A stretch of DNA of 64,000 nucleotides from assembly GCA_945860415.1 (NCBI GenBank), contig CAMAQA010000005.1:1-64000 (forward strand). The letters run 5' to 3'. Of the stretch, positions 24,508-33,366 are shown piece by piece. The notes below the pieces were generated by a model that had not been told where the DNA came from, ran no database searches, and was given only the letters and a program-made list of their open reading frames with translations. The stretch is from Bacteriovorax stolpii (GTDB lineage: Bacteria; Bdellovibrionota; UBA1018). The translations under genes were made by a program, and so were the position numbers. Positions within the stretch are counted from its first letter, which is position 1, and each line of letters begins with the position of its first letter.

Positions 24508-25112
24508 GCTCGCCGTTTCCGATTCCGGTCATCGGTCTCACGGGCGGAATCGCCTCGGGCAAGTCGCTCGTCGCGAAGATCCTTCGCGAGAGAGCGAACA
24601 TTCCGGTGCTCGACGCCGACCAGATTTCGCGCGACCTGTCGTCTCCGGATGGAGCCGCCGCAAGCGCGATCCTGCAGGCCTTCGGCACGCTCGACCGTGC
24701 GCAGCTTCGGAAAAAGATTTTCGGCGACGCGGCGGCGCGCGCGCAGCTTGAAGCCATCCTGCATCCGCTGATTCGTGCTGAGAGCATCCGAGAAATTTCG
24801 GACCTGGCGCGTGCCGGAGCACGGCTCGCGTTCTATGAAGCCACCCTGCTCGTCGAAACGGGGCGCTACCGCGACTTCGACGGGCTCCTCGTGGTCGAGG
24901 CCCCCCTCGAAACACGAATCGATCGCGTGAGCGCCCGCGACGGCATCTCTCGCACGCAGGCACTGTCGATCATCCAGGCCCAGGCCAGGGATGATGCCCG
25001 CCGCAAGGCGGCCACTTGGACCATCGAAAATTCAGGTGCGATCGCCGAACTCGAAGCACGCGTGCTCGAACTCCTGTCCGAGATCATCGCCCACGTCGGC
25101 AGCGGTCGCTGA
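24504..25112 (+). CDS. coaE: Dephospho-CoA kinase
   Basis: The 202-residue protein opens PVIGLTGGIASGKSLVAKIL, the P-loop of CoaE, followed by VLDADQISRDL with the conserved Asp, FYEATLLVETGRYRDFDGLLVVEAP and DDARRKAATWTIENSG near the end. It makes the last step of CoA synthesis (dephospho-CoA to CoA). It starts at GTG 24504, 4 bases inside mazG. Length is normal for the family. Confidence 0.93.
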   Translation: MSSPFPIPVIGLTGGIASGKSLVAKILRERANIPVLDADQISRDLSSPDGAAASAILQAFGTLDRAQLRKKIFGDAAARAQLEAILHPLIRAESIREISDLARAGARLAFYEATLLVETGRYRDFDGLLVVEAPLETRIDRVSARDGISRTQALSIIQAQARDDARRKAATWTIENSGAIAELEARVLELLSEIIAHVGSGR

Positions 25113-25136
25113 GCGGGTCACGCCCATCGGGGCGTC

Positions 25137-26834
25137 TCAGGCGGTGACAGCTGCCCGAAGCAGGCGTCCCCAGTGCTGCGGCGAAAGCCACGCGAACTGG
25201 CCGATCAGGTGCCAGCAGCTCGGAGCCTTCACGCGCGCCTTCGAGGTCAGGACGAACCGGCCATTCGAGCTCTGGATCGCGCTGCCGTAATGCTTGAAGA
25301 AGAACGACGTCTGCCGGGCCAGATGCTTCTCCGGCATCGCACCGACGAAGCCGCTCCATACCTTGAGCCCTCGATTGAGCTTCGCCAGGCCGCCGGAGAG
25401 CTCGTCAGCCTTCTTCTCCAGAAGCTCGGTCACCTTCGCCGCGAACGTGGGCGACTGCATCGCTGCCGCGACGTCTCCCCCACTCTGCTCAACCGCCTCG
25501 CGGAGCACGCTGCGATAGCCCTCGGCGCCACCCACCTGGGCGAGAATCGCCTCCGGAAGCATCTGCTCATTTTCCATGAACAGAAGTTCCGTCGCGGTGC
25601 GCTCGCGCAGGATCTTCAGATCCTCGTCCGAAATCGCGCCGTAGCGCTCAAGATCACGGTACGAGATGATTCCGAAGTCGAGCTCGCTCCGTGCGCGTTC
25701 AATCTTTTTCAGCGTGGAATCACTGAGCCCCAGCACCCGGAGCTCGGAGTCGGCAGCAGAGTTCAGGAGCACTCGCGCGATATCCTGGTCACGCGCCTGC
25801 CGGATCGTCGTCTGATAGACTTCCTGGAAGACCTTTTCGTAATCCGCAGTGATGCCGTATTCCTTCTTCAGATTGTCGGTTGCCCGCTTGAGCACGTTGC
25901 CGAAGGACTTTGCCTGAGAGTCGGCGTCGCGAGCCGTGTAGCTGAACGGGTCATAAGACCCTTCGCCAAAGTCGACCATTTCGCCGATTCCGATATTGCT
26001 CTCCGTCTGCGAGCCGTGCTTGAAGCCGACATATTCCTTGAGCGCGATCGCGCGAGCGGTTCGACGCACGAGCCAATCTGAGAATTCTTCGGGCGACATC
26101 TTCTTGCCCACTTCGTCCTGGAGCAGCAATGAGAGGTGATCGACCGTCTGCCGCAGCTGCGGCCCCTTGCGATCAATCAGATCGTTCATGCGATGCGCCG
26201 TTCGACTGATCCGGATGAAATTGGCCTGCTTTCCCGGGCGCTCGAAAGTGATCGCGCCGACGTACGAGTCGACGCCCTTCTCATTCAGCACCGACGACAT
26301 CAGCGTGTCGCGAAGCGCCTCGGAAAGCTCCAGGCTTCCCTTTGGCTGGTGCTGCTTTCCAGAAATCGTGTTGCCGCCGTAGCCTTTCAGGGTGAGGCCC
26401 TTCATCGGCCTGCCGTTGTAAACCAGGAACGCCTGGCCGGGCTCGGTGGCCTCCCAGATTCCGGCGCGGCCGACTCCCTGAGAGACATAGAAAAATGGCC
26501 CATGGGCAGGCGCGGCCTTTGGGTCGGCCACGGTGCGGACTGCAAACGTATCGAGGAGCTTTTGCATGTCGCTCTTCGACGGATCAGCATCGTTCCAACC
26601 CGGCAGATTGACCTTTTGTCCGGCAAGACTGGTGTTCGGATGAACCACCCACTGTTCCACTTTCGTGTCCACCTTCTCCACGGGCTGGACCACGGTGCCG
26701 GGCACTGATCGAAGATCATGCAGCGTCGGCAGGTCGGCTGCCGATGCGGTGGACGTGACCGCAAGCAGGGCACTGACGAATGCGGCACCCCAGAGATGCC
26801 AGTTGGGCCGAACGGCGATGAGCGACTTTTTCAT
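25137..26834 (-). CDS. Exported SelO-like (kinase-fold) protein
   Basis: The ATG at 26834 has AGGAGG nine bases upstream and gives 565 residues with a signal peptide (MKKSLIAVRPN-LLAVTSTASA). Residues about 145-320 show an ordered match to SelO/YdiU: GLTLKGYGGNTIS (family LQLKGxGxTPYS), then LSEALRDTLMSSV (family LRSSIREFLCSEA), LVRRTARAIALKEYVGFKHG (family VxRTAxLIAxWQxVGFxHG) and IGEMVDFG (family LTIDYG). SelO transfers AMP from ATP to proteins. The family pair N-T-D-N before this strand reads Q-T-E-S-N here, so activity may differ. The C-terminal 230 residues are helical and unassigned. It follows the transglutaminase-like gene by 18 bases. Confidence 0.6.
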   Translation of the reverse strand: MKKSLIAVRPNWHLWGAAFVSALLAVTSTASAADLPTLHDLRSVPGTVVQPVEKVDTKVEQWVVHPNTSLAGQKVNLPGWNDADPSKSDMQKLLDTFAVRTVADPKAAPAHGPFFYVSQGVGRAGIWEATEPGQAFLVYNGRPMKGLTLKGYGGNTISGKQHQPKGSLELSEALRDTLMSSVLNEKGVDSYVGAITFERPGKQANFIRISRTAHRMNDLIDRKGPQLRQTVDHLSLLLQDEVGKKMSPEEFSDWLVRRTARAIALKEYVGFKHGSQTESNIGIGEMVDFGEGSYDPFSYTARDADSQAKSFGNVLKRATDNLKKEYGITADYEKVFQEVYQTTIRQARDQDIARVLLNSAADSELRVLGLSDSTLKKIERARSELDFGIISYRDLERYGAISDEDLKILRERTATELLFMENEQMLPEAILAQVGGAEGYRSVLREAVEQSGGDVAAAMQSPTFAAKVTELLEKKADELSGGLAKLNRGLKVWSGFVGAMPEKHLARQTSFFFKHYGSAIQSSNGRFVLTSKARVKAPSCWHLIGQFAWLSPQHWGRLLRAAVTA

Positions 26835-26852
26835 CCGAAGAACCTCCTGCAC

Positions 26853-28403
26853 TTAGAATCCAAAACTGATGACCGAAAACGCGCCCGGGCAATGCAGCTG
26901 AGGCTTGCCATCAGCGAGGTAACCCTGTGCCTGCAGCACGCTGCGAAGCTCCTTGCGAAGGGACGCATCGTCCTGATGTTTCGCGAACGCTTCCAGCATC
27001 GCCTTGCGCGCGGCATCGTTGAGCACTGCCACGCGCTGGGGCTTGTAAACCGCCAGCGGACCTTTTGCGCCGAGCTCACCAGAAACCTCGGAAAGCGTTC
27101 GGTGCGAGGCCACTCCGAGCACGGCGCGATTGGCGTTGAGCGGAAAGGGGTTCAGCGAATCTCCGACATCCATGAGCGAGAAATAATCCGGGGTCACTCC
27201 GTAGTCCGCCCAGCCCGGATCGGAGATGCCGACGAAGTTGTTCACCTTCCACTCGGTACCGGCAAACTTCACCTCCCTCTTCGGAATCGAATCCGACCAG
27301 CCGTTCTTTTCGAGATAATCATACGAGACGACCTGGTCGTAGATCACCGACTGAGGATTTCCTTTGATGTCGACGCGAACGAAACCGTGACCACCCTGCG
27401 GGTTGACGGTGGTTCCGTTGAGATTCATTGCCTTGAGGCCCGAAGGCGTGCCGACGCCCTGGACCGCGAAGGTCAGAACCAGCGCCTGATCAAAGCACAC
27501 GCCTCCACCCGAGCACCTGAGGCCAATGCCCTGCCCGGACTTGGATGCCGCATTCCGGTTCATCTTGAAAAAACCGAAGATCGACTTCATCAGGGTCTTC
27601 TGCCTGGCCTCGATCTGTTCCGGCGAGGCGGTCCAGTCGATCTCGAAGTTCTTCCTGGCCATCTGATCCTTGAAGGAAGCCAGCTTCGCACGCCAGATCT
27701 CGTCCTTCGACCAGTCGAGCTTTTCTCCGAGCTGGTCCACCGGCTTGGAAGTCGTCGGGCTGTTCAGCCGATCCAGTTCCGCGCGCGTGAACACCCTTTG
27801 CACCGTCCGGTGCTGATACGTGTCCTTGTAGTAGTTGATGGTTCCTTTTTTTCCGTCGTACAGGGTGCCCTGGCGGTTCTCCATCTGCGACGGACCGTCA
27901 TCGAGCGTCTCGACGACGAAGAACTCGGTATCGTTTTCGGTAATCGACTTCACGATGCGAGCGCGGTGGTTCACCTTGGCAACTCCGTATGGCATCTCGT
28001 CCTTGGCCTGAGCGGGAACCCAAACCACATCACCAGCGTCATAGCGAAACGCGCGCTCGAGGTACTTGAACTGCGCCTGGAGCTGCTTCTCGAGCTGTCC
28101 CGAGAGCTTGAAAGGTCCCGCAGTCGATCCGCGGGTCGTCTTCCAGTAGCCCATGTCATCCAGAAGCTGCCAGGCCGCCTCGGTTTCCTTGAGGGGCTTG
28201 CCTTCGGCCTGCTTGAGCAGGGCCAGTGCCTCATCCACGGTGTACTTGAACCGGGCAAAGTAATCGGATTCCGGTAGTCCTTGCTGGGGTTCCGGAAAAT
28301 TGTACTTCGGCGGATTCGCTGATGCCGTGAGGGCTGTTGATGCCACCGACAAGGCCAATGCGCTCACGAACGCGTGCGACTTGAAAAATCGATCCACTCT
28401 CAT
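26853..28403 (-). CDS. Exported transglutaminase-like (papain-fold) protein
   Basis: The 516-residue product (ATG at 28403, GGAGG upstream) has a signal peptide cut near TALTASA. A C-terminal region matches the transglutaminase core order: GLRCSGGGVCFDQALVL with Cys303, then GGHGFVRVDIKG with His339, then VIYDQV with Asp356. Such enzymes cross-link or cleave at Gln/peptide bonds, or are inactive scaffolds. Residues about 120-210 look beta-rich (GDVVWVPAQ; KGTINYYKDTYQHRTVQRVF), and residues 215-280 are helical. It is the upstream gene of a two-gene unit with the SelO-like protein. Both are exported, so they may act together on an outside target. Confidence 0.6.
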   Translation of the reverse strand: MRVDRFFKSHAFVSALALSVASTALTASANPPKYNFPEPQQGLPESDYFARFKYTVDEALALLKQAEGKPLKETEAAWQLLDDMGYWKTTRGSTAGPFKLSGQLEKQLQAQFKYLERAFRYDAGDVVWVPAQAKDEMPYGVAKVNHRARIVKSITENDTEFFVVETLDDGPSQMENRQGTLYDGKKGTINYYKDTYQHRTVQRVFTRAELDRLNSPTTSKPVDQLGEKLDWSKDEIWRAKLASFKDQMARKNFEIDWTASPEQIEARQKTLMKSIFGFFKMNRNAASKSGQGIGLRCSGGGVCFDQALVLTFAVQGVGTPSGLKAMNLNGTTVNPQGGHGFVRVDIKGNPQSVIYDQVVSYDYLEKNGWSDSIPKREVKFAGTEWKVNNFVGISDPGWADYGVTPDYFSLMDVGDSLNPFPLNANRAVLGVASHRTLSEVSGELGAKGPLAVYKPQRVAVLNDAARKAMLEAFAKHQDDASLRKELRSVLQAQGYLADGKPQLHCPGAFSVISFGF

Positions 28404-28511
28404 CCCAACCTCCAGGTCTGGAAGCGTATCGGCGGAAATTTGACGGAACTTGAACGTCTTGTGGAAAACCCGCGTGATTTCAGCGAGTCAGGCGAGTCCG
28501 CTCAGCTCAGT

Positions 28512-29654
28512 TCAGCTCCGCGCCATGCGGACAGCGCTGGAGATCGCCTCCAGCCCCGCCCGGAGTTCGGATTCCTTCGGCCATGCGTAACCCACTCGCA
28601 TGTAGCGGCGATCCATCTCGAACCAGTGCCCGGGCCCGACGAAGGTGCCGAACTCTCCGTTCAGGATCTGGTAGAACTTCTCGACCGACACGTTCTGGGT
28701 GTCTCGGATGCGCGGAAAGCAGACGACTCCCGCCTGCGGCTCGACCCATTCCAGGCCGTCCTGGCCGGCGAACCAGTCCTTGAGGATTTTCCGCATGGAC
28801 AGGATCTCGTTTTGGATTCGAGGCAGGTGAATGTCGCGCTTGCGGTAAAACTGAGTGCCGATCTCCTCGTCGACGACGGATCCGCAGATCACGATCTGCT
28901 CCTTGGCGGCGAGGAACTTCTCCTGAAGCTCCGTGTTCTGCGTGATCACCCATCCGAGTCGTATTCCCGGAAGTCCGTACGTCTTCGAGAAGCTCGAGAC
29001 GCTCATGACATGATCGCCAAGGCTCGCGGCCACCGGAAGCTGATTGCCGAAAGCCATGTCGCGGTAGGTCTCGTCGACGAGGAGCCACGCTCCGGCCTTG
29101 CTGGTCATAGCGACGATCGCCTGCAGATCCTCGAGTGGAAGCTGCACTCCGGTGGGATTGTGCGGAGTCGTGATGCTGACGACCTTCGGTTTCGCTTTTT
29201 GAATGGCGGCGTCAAGCTTCGCGAGGTCTGGTCGGAAGCCCTCTTCGAAGGTGAGCCTGAAAAGCTCGACGTTTGCACCGAGCGCACGCGGAGTCTCGAT
29301 GTTCGTGCCGTAGTTGGGGTGCTCGACCAGCAGCGTGTCGCCCTTTTCCAGCAGAGTCGTGTTGATGATGAAGAGAGCACCGGCCGCGCCCGGGGTGAGG
29401 AGGATGTCCTGGGCCGAGATCGGCGTGGTGCCCGCGATATTGCGGGCGTGCTGGTTTGCCTCGGCGGCGATGAGGCTTCTGAGCTCCGGGTTGCCGACGT
29501 GGTCGCCGTAGCAGAGCAGCAGGCGCTTCAGGTCGAGTTCGAACTGATCGGTGCGGATGTCGGAGAAGGAGCTTTCCGTCAGGTTGTTTCGGATGTTGCC
29601 ATAGCCCATCTGCTCGGGAGACTCGATTTCAATCGGCATTCTGGTGTAGCGCAT
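28512..29654 (-). CDS. PLP-dependent class I/II aminotransferase
   Basis: From ATG 29654 (29639 is an alternative) the product has 380 residues. It shows a fold-type I aminotransferase order: DHVGNPELRSLIAAEA, LLTPGAAGALFIINTTLLEKGDTLLVEHPNYGT, TTPHNPTGVQL, WLLVDETYRDMAF with the PLP-contact Asp, and SVSSFSKTYGLPGIRLGW with the Schiff-base Lys. It probably transaminates an amino acid in the cytoplasm; substrate unknown. The frame stays open into the tandem repeat upstream, but that stretch (RSSLPRRST repeats) is non-coding by composition and I start after it. Confidence 0.88.
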   Translation of the reverse strand: MRYTRMPIEIESPEQMGYGNIRNNLTESSFSDIRTDQFELDLKRLLLCYGDHVGNPELRSLIAAEANQHARNIAGTTPISAQDILLTPGAAGALFIINTTLLEKGDTLLVEHPNYGTNIETPRALGANVELFRLTFEEGFRPDLAKLDAAIQKAKPKVVSITTPHNPTGVQLPLEDLQAIVAMTSKAGAWLLVDETYRDMAFGNQLPVAASLGDHVMSVSSFSKTYGLPGIRLGWVITQNTELQEKFLAAKEQIVICGSVVDEEIGTQFYRKRDIHLPRIQNEILSMRKILKDWFAGQDGLEWVEPQAGVVCFPRIRDTQNVSVEKFYQILNGEFGTFVGPGHWFEMDRRYMRVGYAWPKESELRAGLEAISSAVRMARS

Positions 29655-30119
29655 GACGCCGATTGTGTTGGGGCCCGAGCGGGATTGCAAGCGGGAGCTG
29701 CGAGTGCTTCGGCGCGGGAGTGAACTGCGAGTGCTTCGGCGCGGGAGTGAACTGCGAGTGCTTCGGCGCGGGAGTGAACTGCGAGTGCTTCGGCGCGGGA
29801 GTGAACTGCGAGTGCTTCGGCGCGGGAGTGAGCTGCGAGTGCTTCGGCGCGGGAGTGAGCTGCGAGTGCTTCGGCGCGGGAGCAGCAAAAACAAGTTCGT
29901 TAAAGCGATTTTTAAGACATTTTATTTGACACGTTTTAGCGATGATCGAGCCTGCGCGCTCAACACAGCACTGAAAACTTCCCATTACCTCCCAGAACTG
30001 GCTCAGCTCGAAATATCGACTGATCGGCGCGAAAACAGAGCAATTTCCACAATGAGTCCAATAGAGTCGATCCTCGCGCGAAAATTCACACCTGAAAAAC
30101 ACATGTTAGTGATTCCTCC
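29655..30119. other. 465-bp intergenic region with tandem repeats and an AT-richer tail
   Basis: The left part holds the seven-copy 27-bp repeat. The right part (about 29887-30119) is visibly poorer in GC than its surroundings (TTTTTAAGACATTTTATTTGAC) and contains a TTGACA at 29926, but no matching -10 box at normal spacing. ORFs across the repeat are open in several frames only because the unit is a multiple of three without stops. I see no gene here. Confidence 0.7.
29698..29886 (+). repeat. Seven-copy 27-bp tandem repeat
   Basis: Copies start at 29698, 29725, 29752, 29779, 29806, 29833 and 29860, at a strict 27-base period. The unit begins CTGCGAGTGCTTCGGCGCGG. Copies 1-4 end TGAA, copies 5-6 TGAG, and the seventh diverges after 23 bases. 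Inside each unit GTGC-TTCG-GCGC forms a short stem closed by a C(UUCG)G tetraloop in plus-strand RNA. There are no variable spacers, so it is not a CRISPR array. Confidence 0.95.
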
Positions 30120-31145
30120 ATGCTTTCACTACAGACCCTTTCGTCGGCCGAACTCCTGCAGAAAACCAAGAACACCGCTCTCGAGGAGAGGCGGCTCGGA
30201 ATCGAACTCCTGCATTGCCTTGAAGAAATCGAAAGGCGAAAACTCTTTGCTCCGGACTTCAGCTCACTCCATGAGTACGTGGTCCGCGAGCTCGGTTACT
30301 CCGATGGCGCTGCTCATCGCCGCATCTCAGCGATGCGATTGATGCGGGATGTTCCGGAGGTCGAACAAAAACTATCGTCAGGCTCTCTGACATTATCCAC
30401 TGCAAGCCAGGTTCAGAGTTTCCTGATCGCCGAGAAGCGGACCGCCGGAGCCGTCTATAGCTCATCAGAAAAGCGCAAGCTGATCTCTTCCATCGAAAAC
30501 AAGTCCACTCGAGATACCGAGGCGTTTCTCACCGCTCAATCGCCTCGAACCGCAGCACTGGTTCGCGAGCGCCCTCGCTCGATCGATGGCCACAACGTCC
30601 AGGTCACTGTGGTTCTGAGTCCGGCCCTGCAGGAGAAGCTCGAGCGGCTCAAGAATCTGATGTCGCATCAGCACCCTCACCCCTCGCTTTCGGAGCAGCT
30701 CGAAATGTTGGCCGACTTGGCCCTGAGAAAGCTGGATCCTTCGGCGCTGCCTTCGCGAAAGGCACCCGCAACCTCCGTAACTCGAGAAGCCGCTCGTGAT
30801 GCATCGACGACAGCGCACCGGAGTCGGTTCATCCCGGCAGCCACTCGAAGAGCGGTTTGGCAACGGGCTGACTATCGGTGTGAGTTTCGCTCGACCGAGT
30901 CCGCAAACCGCTGCTCGCGGCGCCACCTGCTTCAAGTGGATCACCGCGCCCCCTTCTCTCGAGGCGGCGGCAATCAACTCGAGAATCTTCAGCTCCTCTG
31001 CGCCACCCACAATCAATGGAAAGGAGCGAGAGTCGTCAACTCGTTGACACCTTTTGTGAGGAGGACCGAATCACCTGAAGTGCGCCCATTTACTTCGGCG
31101 CCGGAGCTCTGGATGTCTGCTGGGTCCTCCGATGGGCGCGATTGA
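30120..31145 (+). CDS. HNH endonuclease with Bdellovibrio-type N-terminal domain
   Basis: The 341-residue protein ends in an HNH nuclease: AVWQRADYRCEFRSTESANRCSRRHLLQVDHRAPFSRGGGNQLENLQLLCATHNQWKG, here split by function into zinc-type Cys pairs, the D-H catalytic pair and the final C-x2-H. The N-terminal half is helical (ERRLGIELLHCLEEIERRKLF, SLHEYVVRELGYSDGAAHRRISAMRLM), a layout I associate with a multi-copy HNH family in Bdellovibrio. It presumably nicks or cuts DNA. No partner methylase or phage gene is nearby. It lies 234 bases after the tandem repeat. No ribosome site is evident before the ATG. Confidence 0.83.
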   Translation: MLSLQTLSSAELLQKTKNTALEERRLGIELLHCLEEIERRKLFAPDFSSLHEYVVRELGYSDGAAHRRISAMRLMRDVPEVEQKLSSGSLTLSTASQVQSFLIAEKRTAGAVYSSSEKRKLISSIENKSTRDTEAFLTAQSPRTAALVRERPRSIDGHNVQVTVVLSPALQEKLERLKNLMSHQHPHPSLSEQLEMLADLALRKLDPSALPSRKAPATSVTREAARDASTTAHRSRFIPAATRRAVWQRADYRCEFRSTESANRCSRRHLLQVDHRAPFSRGGGNQLENLQLLCATHNQWKGARVVNSLTPFVRRTESPEVRPFTSAPELWMSAGSSDGRD

Positions 31146-31260
31146 TCTCTAGACGGAATCAACGGGCTGAACTGATCGCTCTGGCGAGAGTCGTCGTCCG
31201 GAGTCCATTTTGACCATTTTTTCTTTTTACAAGCCGGCCTCGGCTCTTTAGCCTTCTTGC

Positions 31261-32100
31261 ATGAGAAACTTTTCACTGAAGCAAAAGGCCCTTTTAACGT
31301 TCGGAATAGCGGCACTCTCGACCGCGCTCCTCGCCGGTTGTAACGTCTTTTCGATCGTGGACAAGCCGTCTGGCGACGAGCAGATCCTTTCCAAGGCGCG
31401 GGCATGCTTCGACCAGGCCGACTATGATTGTGCGAGGGAGTATTATGCGCAGCTCTCGTCGAGCTACGCCGACGTTCGGGCGAGCGAAGAGGCTTTCATG
31501 ATCCTCGCCGAGAATGGCGCGACGATGGCGGACTTCATGGAAACCTTCGGGAGTGGGGGGAGCGGGCAGGCTCTGACCGAGCTTGCAGAGAGAATGGCTC
31601 CGGGAAGCGAAGTGAAACGACTGAAGATCCATGAGGCGTTCAAGAAATATGGCTCCATCAGTGCAGCTGACAATCCGAGCCTCAGGGCACTTGTTCGCTT
31701 CGTCGGGTCTGTAGCATTGGCCGCGGAATTCCTATCTGAAGAGATTTCTAGTTCCGGTGGACAGCTTCTGAAAACAAGAATTTCCTCATTGGGCGGCGCC
31801 TGTCCCAGTACGATTCAAGCATGTGCCAACTGCACTGCCCCGACGGACCCTATTCTCAAGAACGGAATTTCCAACCCGGACTTCCTGAGTTCGAGTCTCA
31901 ATGGTCAAATCGACCTCGGTCATTTCAAAAAGGCGATGGTGGAAATGAGCGCGGCCTTGAATGAACTGAGCGCCGCTGGCGGCTTTAGTGACGGGGCAGG
32001 CGGATTATCTCAAGATATTCTTAGCCAAGACCTCGATAACAACTTGGGAACACAGGAGTGCTTCCGCTCCAACATGCTTTCACTAGGCATCGGCCGCTAA
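31261..32100 (+). CDS. Lipoprotein with TPR-like repeats
   Basis: The 279-residue protein has a textbook lipoprotein signal (MRNFSLKQKALLTFGIAALSTALLAGC, lipobox LLAGC at 23-27). The segment EQILSKARACFDQADYDCAREYYAQLSSSYADVRASEEAFMILAENG resembles a TPR pair. Later cysteines (GGACPSTIQACANCTAP) could form disulfides. It would sit on the periplasmic face of the outer membrane. The beta-barrel gene follows 27 bases later, so the two are likely one transcript and may form a complex. Confidence 0.75.
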   Translation: MRNFSLKQKALLTFGIAALSTALLAGCNVFSIVDKPSGDEQILSKARACFDQADYDCAREYYAQLSSSYADVRASEEAFMILAENGATMADFMETFGSGGSGQALTELAERMAPGSEVKRLKIHEAFKKYGSISAADNPSLRALVRFVGSVALAAEFLSEEISSSGGQLLKTRISSLGGACPSTIQACANCTAPTDPILKNGISNPDFLSSSLNGQIDLGHFKKAMVEMSAALNELSAAGGFSDGAGGLSQDILSQDLDNNLGTQECFRSNMLSLGIGR

Positions 32101-32127
32101 ACCCGGCCACACCAGAGGATCAGAACC

Positions 32128-33270
32128 ATGTTTCACAAGACTCAAAAGCGAAGCAAAATGGCGGCCACCCTCTCGCTCGCGTCCATCGCGTTCGGGGCCT
32201 TATCGTCCACCCCCGCCCACGCCCTCAACCAGATCATCAAGCCCTACCAGAGCGTGCGCAGCTCCGGCATGGGCGGCCTGAAGCTGACTACCGGCCTGTA
32301 TGACGACAACTTTTTCGGAAATCCCGCACGGGTGCTTGCGAATCCGACCTGGCGAGTGACGCTGCTGGATCCGATGGTCGAGACGAGCCGCTCGACGATC
32401 ACCAACATGGGCGACATCGCTTCTGCTGACGGCAACACGCTGTCCGGAATCGGTGGAACGGCAGGCCGGAACAACCACGGCAGGCTCCAGTTCTCCGCGC
32501 CCGCTGTCTATGTCGCCAAGGGCGAGCGGAAATGGGCACTGGCACTCGGGCTCCTGACGAGCGTGCAGTTCGACGTCGCACTTCGGAACAACTACCAGAT
32601 CGCCCCGGGCGCAGTCGTCGACGTGGGCCCCGCACTCACCTTCGGTCGCACCTTCTTCGCCGACGAGCGCCTTGGCGTCGGCATCACACCGCACATCACC
32701 AGCCGCGTGGCCACCACCTCCGACATCACGCTGGCCCAGATCATCGGCGGCCAGTCGCTGAAACCCCAGGACTCCGGCGGAGCCGGCACGCACGTGGATG
32801 CCGACGTCGGCGCCACCTACAAGCTTCCGTTCACCTGGAAAGAATTCGACTTCGACACGGCTTTTGCGGTGAACAATGTCCTGGGCGGAAAGTACTCGAA
32901 CCTCAAGAGCCTCAAGATCGGCGACGGAGCAACCCTCCCTCCCACCCAGCCCCGAACCTATGGATTCGGCTTTGCGGCACGCAGGGACATCTGGGGCAAG
33001 TTCCGGAAATCCGTGTTCGCGCTGGAGTTCCAGAACCTCGGCAACAATCCCAACGGCAGCATCTTTCGCACGATCCACCTCGGTGGCGAAACCAACTGGC
33101 GTCGTGTCGCCCTACGAGCAGGCCTGAACCAGGGCTACTGGGCGGCCGGCGTCGGCTTTGATCTCTGGGTGCTGAACCTCGATGTCTCGAGCTATGGCGA
33201 AGAGCTCAGCCTCAACGCCGGAGGCCTCGAAGACCGTCGTTATGCGCTGAAAGTGGCGTTCCAGATCTGA
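32128..33270 (+). CDS. Predicted outer-membrane beta-barrel protein
   Basis: The 380-residue product has a signal peptide (MAATLSLASIAFGALSSTPAHA) and a mature sequence of alternating polar/aromatic strands (WALALGLLTSVQFDVALRNNYQ; VDADVGATYKLPFTWKEFDFDTAFAVNN; RRYALKVAFQI) ending in Ile after a strand, as expected for a barrel. The N-terminal QSVRSSGMGGLKLTTGLYDDNFFGNPARVLAN resembles the plug/hatch start of PorV/TraF/FadL-like barrels, where G-M-G and N-P-A recur. Function may be transport or secretion. It follows the lipoprotein gene directly. Confidence 0.7.
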   Translation: MFHKTQKRSKMAATLSLASIAFGALSSTPAHALNQIIKPYQSVRSSGMGGLKLTTGLYDDNFFGNPARVLANPTWRVTLLDPMVETSRSTITNMGDIASADGNTLSGIGGTAGRNNHGRLQFSAPAVYVAKGERKWALALGLLTSVQFDVALRNNYQIAPGAVVDVGPALTFGRTFFADERLGVGITPHITSRVATTSDITLAQIIGGQSLKPQDSGGAGTHVDADVGATYKLPFTWKEFDFDTAFAVNNVLGGKYSNLKSLKIGDGATLPPTQPRTYGFGFAARRDIWGKFRKSVFALEFQNLGNNPNGSIFRTIHLGGETNWRRVALRAGLNQGYWAAGVGFDLWVLNLDVSSYGEELSLNAGGLEDRRYALKVAFQI

Positions 33271-33366
33271 CCTGGAAAACTCCAAGTCCTTGATCGCGAA
33301 GCACTGTTAAGCCGCTCAAGTCTGAGTGTTTGCAGGACCGTTTTCCGAACGGCTATCCTGAAGGGG

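Noticed and set aside
29698-29886. CRISPR array
   Set aside because: The copies are contiguous with no variable spacers and no cas genes are near.
29663-29929. Cys-rich repeat protein reading of the 27-bp array
   Set aside because: The unit is stop-free in several frames on both strands, so an open frame is expected by chance; there is no ribosome site.
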